A DNA stretch of 64,000 nucleotides from Hymenobacter translucens (GTDB lineage Bacteria; Bacteroidota; Bacteroidia; Cytophagales; Hymenobacteraceae): NCBI RefSeq assembly GCF_020685205.1, contig NZ_JAJERB010000007.1, positions 124,001 to 188,000 of the forward strand, in the 5' to 3' direction. A model generated the notes under the pieces. It was given only the letters and a program-made list of their open reading frames with translations. It was not told the DNA's origin and made no database searches. The translations under genes were made by a program, and so were the position numbers. Below are positions 9,329 through 17,026 of the stretch, one piece after another; position 1 is the first letter of the stretch, and each line of letters begins with the position of its first letter.

Positions 9329-9396
9329 TGCGAAATATTAGAAAATGAACGTATTAAAATGAAATGCCTGCCTTTAGATCAGAGCATAGAGCCAAG

Positions 9397-9404
9397 CAAA
9401 GTTA
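9397..9404 (-). promoter_or_regulatory. Candidate promoter of the CDP-sugar operon
   Basis: The minus strand reads TAACTTTG, a perfect TAnnTTTG box, in the 195-bp gap between the aminotransferase gene and rfbF. The predicted start site near 9390 would give a 5' leader of about 60 nt. A clear -33 TTG was not found. Confidence 0.5.
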
Positions 9405-9523
9405 GTGTTTTTCCACGGCGGCTAACTGTCTGACCGGGGTGCGACAGCAAGGAAGGCAAGATTTTGTTGTCCGCCAGGCTTGCCGGGAAAGGTTCGGCAA
9501 GCAGCGCCGGGGCCGGCATCGGG

Positions 9524-10636
9524 CTAGGGCTGCCGCATAAAAAACGCCTTTATTCCGGTTGCCACAAATGCCACCTGCTCCTCCGTCAGCCCGGGCCAGA
9601 GGGGCAGACTCAGGCAGGTAGCCGCCAGCTCCTCGGCAATGGGGAAGGCGCCGGGCAGGTACCCCAGGCTGGCGTAGGCCTGCTGCCGGTGCGGCGGAAT
9701 GGGGTAGTGAATCAAAGACCCGATACCGGCAGCCGCCAGGTGAGCCTGCAGGGCATCGCGGCGCGCGGTCCGGACTACGTAGAGGTGATAAACGTGGGTG
9801 CAGCCCGGGGCCGTAGCCGGCAGTATCAGGTCGCCCAGGCCGGCCAGCTGCTGCTGATACAGCGCAGCCACTTGCTGCCGCTCCTGGGTCCAGCGGGTCA
9901 GGTAGGGCAGCTTCACCCCGAGCACGGCCGCCTGGAGCTCATCGAGCCGGGAGTTGTACCCGACTACCTCGTTGAAATACTTTTTCTGGGAGCCGTAGTT
10001 GCGCAGGGTCCGCAGGCGCGTGGCCAGTTCGGCGTCGTCGGTGGTCAGCGCCCCCGCGTCGCCGAGGGCGCCGAGGTTCTTGCCGGGATAGAAGCTGGTG
10101 GCATTTACCTGACCGAAGCTGCCGGTAAGCCGGCCGTGCTCGGCGGCGCCCTGGGCCTGGGCATTGTCTTCCACCACGAAAAGGTTACTGCGCCGCGCTA
10201 TTTCCAGGATGCGGCTCATCTGGCAGGCCTGCCCGTAGAGGTGGACCGGCATGATAGCCCGGGTGCGGGGTGTAATAGCCGCTTCGAGCCGGTCCGGATC
10301 CAGGTTGAAAGTAGCCGGGTCGGGCTCCACCGGAACCGGGGTGGCTCCTACGTAGGAAACGGCCAGCCAGGTAGCAATGTAGGTGTTGGAAGGCACGATG
10401 ACCTCGTCGCCGGGCCCGATGCCGAGGGCAACCAGGGCCAGGTGCAGGGCGTCGAGGCCGTTGGCAACGCCTACGCAGTGTCCTACCCCGTTAAAGCCGG
10501 CGTAGGCGGCTTCGAAGGCGGCAACCTCCTGCCCGAGCACATACCACTGCGAGTCATATACCCGGCTGATAGCGGCCAGTACTTCCTCCCGGATGGGCTG
10601 GTGCTGGGGCGCGAAGGACAGAAAGGGAATCGTCAT
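9524..10636 (-). CDS. DegT/DnrJ/EryC1/StrS sugar aminotransferase (FdtB/QdtB-like)
   Basis: This 370-residue PLP enzyme transfers an amino group to a nucleotide-linked keto sugar. [13 protein letters not shown] (residues 56-68) binds the cofactor phosphate, [10 protein letters not shown] (155-164) has the pyridine-contacting Asp and Gln, and K186 in [15 protein letters not shown] is the Schiff-base lysine, unlike the His of RfbH in the same locus. With the FdtA-like isomerase (14051-14464) and the WecD-like acetyltransferase (13137-14072) it fits dTDP-3-amino-3,6-dideoxyhexose synthesis (Fuc3N or Qui3N). It is the last gene of its run, 19 bp after the GT-C gene. RmlA and RmlB, needed for the precursor, must lie elsewhere. 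The 4-amino versus 3-amino outcome is inferred from the neighbours. Confidence 0.88.
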   Translation of the reverse strand: MTIPFLSFAPQHQPIREEVLAAISRVYDSQWYVLGQEVAAFEAAYAGFNGVGHCVGVANGLDALHLALVALGIGPGDEVIVPSNTYIATWLAVSYVGATPVPVEPDPATFNLDPDRLEAAITPRTRAIMPVHLYGQACQMSRILEIARRSNLFVVEDNAQAQGAAEHGRLTGSFGQVNATSFYPGKNLGALGDAGALTTDDAELATRLRTLRNYGSQKKYFNEVVGYNSRLDELQAAVLGVKLPYLTRWTQERQQVAALYQQQLAGLGDLILPATAPGCTHVYHLYVVRTARRDALQAHLAAAGIGSLIHYPIPPHRQQAYASLGYLPGAFPIAEELAATCLSLPLWPGLTEEQVAFVATGIKAFFMRQP

Positions 10637-10655
10637 GCCGGCAAGGAAAAGATAA

Positions 10656-12119
10656 TCAGGCGGAAGCGGCCGGTGCGTCGGCCCCGGGTGCGGAGCGTGA
10701 AAATACTGTCTGGAACAGGCCGCAGATGCCGGCGGCCGTTACAATCAGCGACAGAGCGTCGGCCTGCAGGAGGTAGCGCATCTCCAGGCTGCGGAAGAAA
10801 AAGCAGATGTATACGTACTGAAAGATGCCGAAAAGCAGCAGGGGCCACATCCGCCGGTTGTGGCGCTGCTGCCAGGCCCCCACAGCGGCAAAGGCCAGCA
10901 GCAGACTGCGCATACCGAATAAGGCCAGTGTCAGCCGGTCGGCGAAGCCCAGCTCGGCTTCGCGCTTGAGCTGGTGCTTGAACAGCGACTTGCCGACGTT
11001 CTGCAGGGGAACTTCCAGGGCTGCGCGCCAGGGGTGGCGGTGCCGGTACCGGGCGGCCAGCGTATCAAAGCCGGCTTTCAGGGCGGCGTTGCAGTTGGTG
11101 GTTTGCAAATCGTTGCGCAGGTGGCGGCGCACGTAGAAGCTGGACCCGCAGGTGTTGGCCTGCTGAATGATGGTGCGGAGCAGCTGCCGGTCGGCCGGAG
11201 TGGAAATAACGTGAGCCGGGAACCGGTCGGCCTGCTGTACCTCCATGAGCTCATGCAACCAGTAGGTATTGTCGTTGCTCCACAGGTGCACCCAGTCCAG
11301 AAAGCCAACCATGTCGTCCTTCATATCTGGGTACCCGGCCGTGGCGGGCTTTATGAGGATCAGCTGCTGGTGAAAGACCAGATTGCGCACCGGCCACCAG
11401 CTATAAAGCGCCAAGAAGCCGGCGCCTACCAGCAACATGCGCCTGAACCGGAGCTGGGCAGCTTCCACTGGCACAAGGAAGATGAACAGCAGGGAAATAG
11501 GCAGCAGAATTCCCAGGTAGGCCCGCACCAGCAGCGCCAGGGCCGCAATCAGGCCCAGCCCGAGAAAGTGCAGGACCCGGGGGTTTCGTCGCGTTATCAG
11601 CAGCTGGTTTGCCCAGAGCAGCACGACAAAGATGCCAAGCGTTTCGGTGCCCAGAATGGTAACCCAGACAATGGCAAACGGGTAGCACGCGTACAGCAAA
11701 GCCGCCAGCAGGGCAGCACCGCGGAGTTGGGGAAACAGCTGCCGGCCGATCAGAAAGCACAGCCCGATAGAAGCCGTATCAAGCAGAATCTGGGACACTG
11801 CTACCGCCGGCTGAAAGTAGTTCGGCCCGAACACCAGAAAGTGCAGGCCCACGAAAAACGGATACCCTGGCGTGCGGCCGAAGGAAGCCATCGGCTCGAG
11901 CAGATCAAAGCTGTAGCGGCCGTGATACCACAGGTTCAGAAAGCTCTGAACATAGGAATGGGAGTCACCATTGGTATAGATCGAGCCCTGCCCATAGAAG
12001 TAGGTCGCGCCGAACTGCCAGAACAAAAAGCGTAACAGCCCTCCCCCGAAAAGAATGACCAGCAGTAATCTGCGCGTTGAAACCTTGTTCCACCAACGTA
12101 AGCGGACTCTATTACTCAT
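10656..12119 (-). CDS. Polytopic GT-C-type glycosyltransferase (family 39/ArnT-like)
   Basis: This membrane protein of about 487 residues has about 10 hydrophobic helices, such as [17 protein letters not shown] and [19 protein letters not shown]. The first periplasmic loop carries NGDSHSYVQ and [12 protein letters not shown], in the position of the acidic catalytic loop of lipid-linked sugar transferases. I chose ATG 12119 ([10 protein letters not shown]), which overlaps the upstream glycosyltransferase stop by 8 bp; a longer reading to 12164 would add an unconvincing Cys-rich leader. Coupling to a GtrB-like enzyme suggests that the GT2 charges undecaprenyl phosphate and this GT-C moves the sugar onto a polysaccharide, lipid A or protein on the periplasmic side. 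The acceptor is unknown. Confidence 0.82.
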   Translation of the reverse strand: MSNRVRLRWWNKVSTRRLLLVILFGGGLLRFLFWQFGATYFYGQGSIYTNGDSHSYVQSFLNLWYHGRYSFDLLEPMASFGRTPGYPFFVGLHFLVFGPNYFQPAVAVSQILLDTASIGLCFLIGRQLFPQLRGAALLAALLYACYPFAIVWVTILGTETLGIFVVLLWANQLLITRRNPRVLHFLGLGLIAALALLVRAYLGILLPISLLFIFLVPVEAAQLRFRRMLLVGAGFLALYSWWPVRNLVFHQQLILIKPATAGYPDMKDDMVGFLDWVHLWSNDNTYWLHELMEVQQADRFPAHVISTPADRQLLRTIIQQANTCGSSFYVRRHLRNDLQTTNCNAALKAGFDTLAARYRHRHPWRAALEVPLQNVGKSLFKHQLKREAELGFADRLTLALFGMRSLLLAFAAVGAWQQRHNRRMWPLLLFGIFQYVYICFFFRSLEMRYLLQADALSLIVTAAGICGLFQTVFSRSAPGADAPAASA

Positions 12120-13041
12120 ACACCTGCTGCACCACGTACATGGGGCGCTTGCGGGCCGCATCAAGGCCGCGCCACACGTATTCGCCCAGTACTCCGAGGG
12201 CCACCATCTGGAACGCCGAAACGAACAGCAGCACCACCATCAGCATCGTCCAGCCGGCCGGCTCCTGGGCCCCGAACAGCTTCAGGGCCGTCAGATACAG
12301 GCCGTAGCCCAAAGCCACGATGCCGAGCAGGATACCGGTGACGGAAATGGCCCGGATTGGGAAAAAAGAGAAAGAGACAAAGGAGTCGGCGAAGAGCTTT
12401 AGCTTTTTAGGCAAGGTCCAGCGGGAGCGGCCGATGCTACGCTTGGCCCGTACGTAGGGAATGTTGACGTAGGGGTAGCCCAGCCAGGTCATCAGGTAGA
12501 ATACGTTACTGTTGCGCTCCTGCATGGCGACGACCTCGCGGCGGATCCGCTCATCAAACATGACGTAGTCGAAGCCCCCGACGGGAATGTTGGGCAGGGC
12601 AAACCGCCGCATCAGGCGGTGAAACAGCGTGGCAAGCACCCGGCTGAAGCCCTTTTCCTCCCGGTCCTGCCGGTTACCGATAACGAGGCGGAAGCCCTGC
12701 CGCCAGTGCTCAAACATCTTTACCATCAGCTCCGGCGGGTCCTGCATGTCGGCCGTAATCACAACGTTACAGTCCCCGGTGGCATACTCCATACCCGCCA
12801 CGATGGCGTTGTAGGAGCCCACGTTGGCCGCCAGCTCCACGATGCGCACCCGGTCGGGATACTGCGCCCGGAAAGCCTGCAGCGCCCCGAGCGTGTTGTC
12901 GCCCGAGCCATCATCGACCAGCACGTACTCAAACGAGACATCCGCCGGAAACAGCGCCTCGTTGGCAATCAATGCCTTAGCCGTAACCGGAATATTTTCC
13001 TCGTTGAAATAGCAAGGAATAATAATGGAGAGCTTGGGCAT
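12112..13041 (-). CDS. GtrB/DPM1-like polyprenyl-phosphate glycosyltransferase
   Basis: This protein of about 309 residues has a family 2 GT-A domain (KLSIIIPCYFNEENIP, VLVDDGSGDNT, ITADMQDPPELM) followed by two C-terminal membrane helices (GILLGIVALGYGLYL and LMVVLLFVSAFQMVALGVLG). This is the architecture of GtrB, ArnC and DPM1-type enzymes that load undecaprenyl phosphate with a sugar on the cytoplasmic face. The start is placed at MPKLSII (13041) rather than the non-conserved upstream start at 13074, because the fold begins there and a promoter box lies at 13072-13079. The next gene overlaps by 8 bp and encodes a GT-C enzyme that could use the product. Confidence 0.92.
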   Translation of the reverse strand: MPKLSIIIPCYFNEENIPVTAKALIANEALFPADVSFEYVLVDDGSGDNTLGALQAFRAQYPDRVRIVELAANVGSYNAIVAGMEYATGDCNVVITADMQDPPELMVKMFEHWRQGFRLVIGNRQDREEKGFSRVLATLFHRLMRRFALPNIPVGGFDYVMFDERIRREVVAMQERNSNVFYLMTWLGYPYVNIPYVRAKRSIGRSRWTLPKKLKLFADSFVSFSFFPIRAISVTGILLGIVALGYGLYLTALKLFGAQEPAGWTMLMVVLLFVSAFQMVALGVLGEYVWRGLDAARKRPMYVVQQVYE

Positions 13042-13071
13042 GAGCGGGAGTGAGCCGGCGAAGGAGCGTGG

Positions 13072-13079
13072 CAAATATA
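13072..13079 (-). promoter_or_regulatory. Candidate -7 promoter element for the GtrB-like/GT-C genes
   Basis: The minus strand reads TATATTTG, a perfect TAnnTTTG box, 31 bp before the chosen start of the GtrB-like gene and inside the 95-bp gap after the acetyltransferase gene. No exact TTG at the -33 spacing was seen. Confidence 0.45.
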
Positions 13080-13136
13080 ACCCTGCCCTGCCGATTGGCA
13101 GTGCAGTTGAGTTCTGGATTTAAAATCCGCTTTTTC

Positions 13137-14072
13137 TTACCCGGGCTGGCAGCTCAGCAGGTGAGTGACGCCGCCCAACCGAAAGCCGACCTGCTGGGCA
13201 TTGTGGATCACCGCCTGATTTGCCGCCTGGGTGCTCATCAGCACAGCCTCCGCACCGCGCCCGTAGCAGTGCCGCACGGTTTCCGTCAGCAGGCGGCGGT
13301 GCCAGCCCCGGTTTTGGGGGCCAACGGCCGTCAGCACTACCCGGCCGAGCTTCGTGCCGAGCAGGGCGGCATCGGCCGCGAGGTAGCTGATGGCCAGAAA
13401 ACTGTCGACGGGCTCCCGGGCCGGCACCAGTACGGCGTCGCAGTAGCCCCGGGCGGCGGCGGCGGCATATTCCCCCAGAAACGCATCGGCCCGGTCAGGT
13501 CCAAAGAACGGGTCGGCATGAAAACGGTCGTGCGGATTCGTATTCGCGGCGGCTATCCGGCGCAGCTGCTCGGCTTCAGGCTCCGAGGCCGCGCGCACGG
13601 CCGACTCCGGTCCGGCCGGCAGCTCCGGGCTGTTGTACAGGTAATGCAAACGGGTTTCCACCGTGCTCCACCCTGCCCGCCCGCCGGCCACCAGCAACTC
13701 GGTGTCGGCCGCGGCTACCTCGCAGTAGCAGTGCCGGATTTCGTTACGGGCCAGGAGCTGGGTGAACTCCCGCAGCGCGGTGGCCAGCAATTCTACGGAC
13801 CCGCCCGGCGTAAACAGAACCGTGTGGAGCCGGACCATGGGCTGCTGAAAAAATGCCGAGTCCCAGGTCAGCTGCTCGTAGTAAAACCGTACGGGGCTGC
13901 CGGCTGCCGACGTTTCCCAGATCTGCTCGGTTGGGCGCCGGCCATAAGCCCGGACGCGCTCGGCGACGAACAGCTCAAAGAGCTGCTGCTCGTTTAACCG
14001 GCGCAGCGCCGCGTAGGGCACGACGCCGAGCAGGGCCTCCCGGCGGGCAGCTAGCTGTTCAGCGGGGGCCAT
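13137..14072 (-). CDS. GNAT-family N-acetyltransferase, WecD/RffC-like
   Basis: This 311-residue protein resembles WecD/RffC (dTDP-4-amino-4,6-dideoxygalactose N-acetyltransferase). It has the WDSAFFQ motif near residue 70, a middle linker, then a GNAT core with RFHADPFFG and the acetyl-CoA loop region QNRGWHRRLLTE, ending in NQAVIHNAQQVGFR. It is longer than typical WecD because of an N-terminal extension of about 60 residues. Its start overlaps the end of the FdtA-like gene by 22 bp. With an isomerase and an aminotransferase in the same run, it probably N-acetylates the dTDP-amino sugar. This would replace the hexapeptide-type FdtC seen in the classical Fuc3NAc pathway. Confidence 0.8.
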   Translation of the reverse strand: MAPAEQLAARREALLGVVPYAALRRLNEQQLFELFVAERVRAYGRRPTEQIWETSAAGSPVRFYYEQLTWDSAFFQQPMVRLHTVLFTPGGSVELLATALREFTQLLARNEIRHCYCEVAAADTELLVAGGRAGWSTVETRLHYLYNSPELPAGPESAVRAASEPEAEQLRRIAAANTNPHDRFHADPFFGPDRADAFLGEYAAAAARGYCDAVLVPAREPVDSFLAISYLAADAALLGTKLGRVVLTAVGPQNRGWHRRLLTETVRHCYGRGAEAVLMSTQAANQAVIHNAQQVGFRLGGVTHLLSCQPG

Positions 14073-14464
14073 TGCTGCCGGAAATCATCATACTGCCGGA
14101 TGTAGTCGGCCTCATCATACAGCGTGGAGGCAAAGGCCAGCTGCACGGCCGTGTGCGAGTATTGCATGGTATGCCACACGTGGGGCGGAATGTACACGCC
14201 CTGGCTTGGCGACTCCAGCACAAAAACCATGATTTCCCCGTCGGGCATCTCGGTGGTAACCAGAATCCGGCCCGATACGGCCACCAACACCTGGGCGGTG
14301 GCGTGGTGCGCGTGCCGGCCGCGCACGATGCTCTCGGGCGTGTAGTAGGTCCAGAAAACCCGCTCAATCTCGAACGGCACCGCCCGGGCCGATTCTGACA
14401 CCGAGATATAGCCAATATCAGAAGCCCCGATTCTGGGAAAATCTATCAAGTAAGGTTTCTGCAT
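14051..14464 (-). CDS. dTDP-4-keto-6-deoxyglucose 3,4-ketoisomerase (FdtA/WxcM-like cupin)
   Basis: The chosen start MQKPYLIDFPRI (14464) gives a 137-residue single-domain cupin. The longer frame to 14596 runs backward through a terminator and the end of the next gene and is rejected. RGRHAHHATAQVLVAVSG contains the conserved His residues of FdtA/QdtA, and PPHVWHTMQY is the second cupin motif. FdtA moves the keto group of dTDP-4-keto-6-deoxy-D-glucose from C-4 to C-3, so that a DegT enzyme can aminate C-3. It is first in a run with the acetyltransferase, two glycosyltransferases and the aminotransferase. The exact stereochemistry (Fuc3N or Qui3N) cannot be read from the motifs. Confidence 0.88.
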   Translation of the reverse strand: MQKPYLIDFPRIGASDIGYISVSESARAVPFEIERVFWTYYTPESIVRGRHAHHATAQVLVAVSGRILVTTEMPDGEIMVFVLESPSQGVYIPPHVWHTMQYSHTAVQLAFASTLYDEADYIRQYDDFRQQWPPLNS

Positions 14465-14505
14465 GCACTCCCATTTACTGCCCGTGTTCACCTTCAAATA
14501 AACAC

Positions 14506-14540
14506 AAAAAAGCCGGTCACGCGGAGTGACCGGCTTTTTT
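14506..14540. terminator. Rho-independent terminator after the UDP-xylose synthase gene
   Basis: A 14-bp stem (AAAAAGCCGGTCAC paired with GTGACCGGCTTTTT) surrounds a 5-nt loop and has T-runs on both strands. It follows the stop codon at 14553 and separates that transcript from the FdtA-like operon. Confidence 0.88.
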
Positions 14541-14552
14541 ATGGTGCACCAG

Positions 14553-15539
14553 CTAGAAGTTGCGGGGCGTGTTGTCGACCTGTCCGGCCGACACACCCTG
14601 CACGTGTTCCTTGAAGTACTCCAGCGTGCGACGCAGGCCTTCGGCGCGGTTTACCTTGGGCTCCCAGCCCAGGATTTCCTTGGCCTTGGTGATGTCCGGC
14701 TTGCGCTTCATCGGGTCGTTCTGGGGCAGCTCCTGGTAGGTGGGCTTGAACTCTACGTTCATCAGGCGGGCAATTTCCTCACCGAACTCCTTGATGGTGA
14801 TTTCGTCGGGGTTGCCAATGTTCACCGGCAGCGCGTAGTCGCTCATCAGCAGGCGGTAGATGCCCTCAATCAGGTCGTCGACGTAGCAGAACGAGCGGGT
14901 CTGCGAACCGTCGCCGAACACTGTCAGGTTCTCTCCGCGCAGGGCCTGGCTCAGGAATGCCGGCAATACGCGGCCGTCGTTGAGGCGCATCCGCGGACCG
15001 TAGGTGTTGAAGATGCGCACGATGCGCGTTTCCAGCCCGTGGTGGTTGTGATAGGCCATGGTAATAGCCTCCTGGAAACGCTTGGCCTCGTCGTAGCAGC
15101 CGCGGGGGCCGACGGGGTTCACGTTGCCGAAGTACTCTTCTACCTGGGGATGAATCTCCGGGTCGCCGTACACCTCCGAGGTGCTGGCAATCAACATGCG
15201 GGCACCTTTCACCCGGGCCAGGCCCAGCAGGTTGTGGGTACCGAGTGAGCCAACCTTCAGCGTCTGAATCGGAATCTTGAGATAGTCGATGGGCGAGGCG
15301 GGCGAGGCGAAGTGCAGGATGTAGTCCAGCTTGCCGGGCACAAACACGAACTTCGACACGTCAGCGTGGTGGAACTCGAAGTCCTCTTTCCCGAACAGGT
15401 GCTCGATGTTCGACAGGTCACCGGTGATGAGGTTGTCCATGGCAATGACATGGAAGCCTTCGGCCAGGAACCGGTCGCAGAGGTGGGATCCCAGGAAACC
15501 GGCTCCGCCGGTAATCAGGACGCGTTTTTTATCAGACAT
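14553..15539 (-). CDS. uxs: UDP-glucuronate decarboxylase (UDP-xylose synthase)
   Basis: This 328-residue extended SDR oxidatively decarboxylates UDP-GlcA to UDP-xylose. [17 protein letters not shown] binds [35 protein letters not shown], and [15 protein letters not shown] with YxxxK are hallmark UXS motifs. It lies 94 bp after ugd, whose product is its substrate, and is followed by a strong terminator. The gap carries short repeated sequence, not a clear promoter. The block therefore supplies UDP-GlcA and UDP-Xyl for polysaccharide synthesis. Confidence 0.94.
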   Translation of the reverse strand: MSDKKRVLITGGAGFLGSHLCDRFLAEGFHVIAMDNLITGDLSNIEHLFGKEDFEFHHADVSKFVFVPGKLDYILHFASPASPIDYLKIPIQTLKVGSLGTHNLLGLARVKGARMLIASTSEVYGDPEIHPQVEEYFGNVNPVGPRGCYDEAKRFQEAITMAYHNHHGLETRIVRIFNTYGPRMRLNDGRVLPAFLSQALRGENLTVFGDGSQTRSFCYVDDLIEGIYRLLMSDYALPVNIGNPDEITIKEFGEEIARLMNVEFKPTYQELPQNDPMKRKPDITKAKEILGWEPKVNRAEGLRRTLEYFKEHVQGVSAGQVDNTPRNF

Positions 15540-15633
15540 ATTCTTATTAGCTGCAAGCTTTAAGCGACAAGCTGCAAGCGTTTTAGGGTGAACGAAAAAG
15601 CTTGCCGCTTGGGGCTGGCAGCTTGTGGCTTAC
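15540..15633. repeat. Short interspersed AGCTTGCAGCTT-type repeats between ugd and the UDP-xylose synthase
   Basis: The gap holds two related, oppositely oriented clusters of short words: AGCTGCAAGCTT and ACAAGCTGCAAGC at 15548-15579, and AGCTTGCCGCTTGGGG and GGCAGCTTGTGGCTT at 15598-15633. They are not a simple terminator. Similar word-repeat clusters of a different sequence flank the terminator near 19593-19787. Confidence 0.6.
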
Positions 15634-16971
15634 TTAAGCCGGCTCGTGGTGGTCGGTGCGGATGCCGATGCAGTGGTACGCAAAACCGGCTTCCTTCAGT
15701 TCCTGGGCTTCGTAGATGTTACGACCGTCGAAGATCACGCGGTCCTTCATCAGGCGGGCAATCACGTCGAAGTTGGGCGAGCGGAACTCGGGCCACTCCG
15801 TCACGATGAGCAGGGCGTCGGCATCGATCAGGGCCTCGAACTGGTCTTTGGCGTAGGCGATTTTGTTACCGATCATGTGCTCGGCTTCGCGCATAGCCAC
15901 CGGGTCGTAGCCCGTCACGGTGCAGCCAGCGTCGATCAGCTTGTCGATCAGCACCAGGGAAGGGGCTTCGCGCATGTCGTCGGTCTTGGGCTTGAAGGAC
16001 AGGCCCCACATGGCAATCTTTTTGCCCTTGAGGTTGCCGCCGAAGTGCTTTTTCACTTTGTTGAACAGCACCGACTTCTGCTTGTCGTTCACGCTTTCCA
16101 CGGCCTGCAGCACCTGCATGTCGTAGCCGTTCTCGGAAGCGGTTTTGATCAGGGCCTTCACGTCCTTGGGGAAGCAGGAGCCACCGTAGCCGATGCCGGG
16201 GTAGATGAACTTGTTGCCGATGCGGGCGTCGGAGCCGATGCCCAGGCGTACCATGTTGACGTCAGCGCCCATGATTTCGCACAGGTTGGCGATGTCGTTC
16301 ATAAACGAAATCTTGGTTGCCAGCATCGAGTTGGCGGCGTACTTCGTCATCTCGGCGGACGGAATGTCCATGAAGATGATCGGGTGCCCGTTCACGAGGA
16401 AGGGCTTGTAGAGGCGACGCATCACCTCCTCGGCGCGCTCCGAAGCAACACCTACCACGATGCGGTCGGGCTTCAGGAAGTCGTCGATGGCGGCGCCTTC
16501 CTTGAGGAACTCCGGGTTGGACGCTACGTCGAAGTCGATGTTCTCGCCGCGCTTGGCCAGGGCCTGCACGATTTCGGCGTGCACCTTGGCAGCGGTACCC
16601 ACGGGCACCGTGCTCTTGGTTACGATAACCCCGTAGTTGTTCATGTTCTCACCGATGCCGCGGGCCACGGCCAGCACGTACTTCAGGTCGGCGGAGCCGT
16701 CCTCACCGGGAGGGGTGCCCACGGCGATGAACGCCACGTCGGCGCCCTTGATGCCTTCTGCCAGATTGGTCGAGAAGTGCAGGCGGCCTTTCTCCACGTT
16801 GCGCGACACCATTTCTTCGAGGCCCGGCTCGTAGATGGGCAGGATACCCTTGTTCAGGTTGTCAATCTTTTTCTGGTCGATGTCGATGCACGTAACATCA
16901 ATACCGACTTCGGCGAAACACGTGCCGGTTACCAGTCCTACATAACCGGTGCCTACAACTGCAATTTTCAT
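15634..16971 (-). CDS. ugd: UDP-glucose 6-dehydrogenase
   Basis: This 445-residue NAD enzyme oxidises UDP-glucose twice to UDP-glucuronate. The start IAVVGTGYVGLVTGTCFAE is the NAD site, TKSTVPVGT is conserved, and C266 in GYGGSCFPKD is the thiohemiacetal-forming cysteine. SNPEFLKEGAAIDDF is typical of the family. It lies between asnB (52 bp upstream) and the UDP-xylose synthase (94 bp downstream). A perfect TAnnTTTG box overlaps the asnB stop codon, so it may have its own promoter. Confidence 0.97.
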   Translation of the reverse strand: MKIAVVGTGYVGLVTGTCFAEVGIDVTCIDIDQKKIDNLNKGILPIYEPGLEEMVSRNVEKGRLHFSTNLAEGIKGADVAFIAVGTPPGEDGSADLKYVLAVARGIGENMNNYGVIVTKSTVPVGTAAKVHAEIVQALAKRGENIDFDVASNPEFLKEGAAIDDFLKPDRIVVGVASERAEEVMRRLYKPFLVNGHPIIFMDIPSAEMTKYAANSMLATKISFMNDIANLCEIMGADVNMVRLGIGSDARIGNKFIYPGIGYGGSCFPKDVKALIKTASENGYDMQVLQAVESVNDKQKSVLFNKVKKHFGGNLKGKKIAMWGLSFKPKTDDMREAPSLVLIDKLIDAGCTVTGYDPVAMREAEHMIGNKIAYAKDQFEALIDADALLIVTEWPEFRSPNFDVIARLMKDRVIFDGRNIYEAQELKEAGFAYHCIGIRTDHHEPA

Positions 16972-17018
16972 ATGGCGTGAAATCGTAAAAGGAAGCTACT
17001 TATTTAATTTTTTCGAGA

Positions 17019-17026
17019 CAAAGTTA
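17019..17026 (-). promoter_or_regulatory. Candidate ugd promoter overlapping the asnB stop codon
   Basis: The minus strand reads TAACTTTG (TAnnTTTG). Its first three bases are the TAA stop of asnB. The predicted start near 17012 gives a leader of about 41 nt before the ugd ATG. Confidence 0.5.

Noticed and set aside
14465..14596. N-terminal extension of the FdtA-like frame
   Set aside because: It runs across a strong terminator into the end of the UDP-xylose synthase gene, and the cupin fold begins at the later ATG at 14464.
15625..16980. Plus-strand frame of 451 codons opposite ugd
   Set aside because: Rich in His and Val as expected for the complement of ugd; no domain seen, while ugd is clear.
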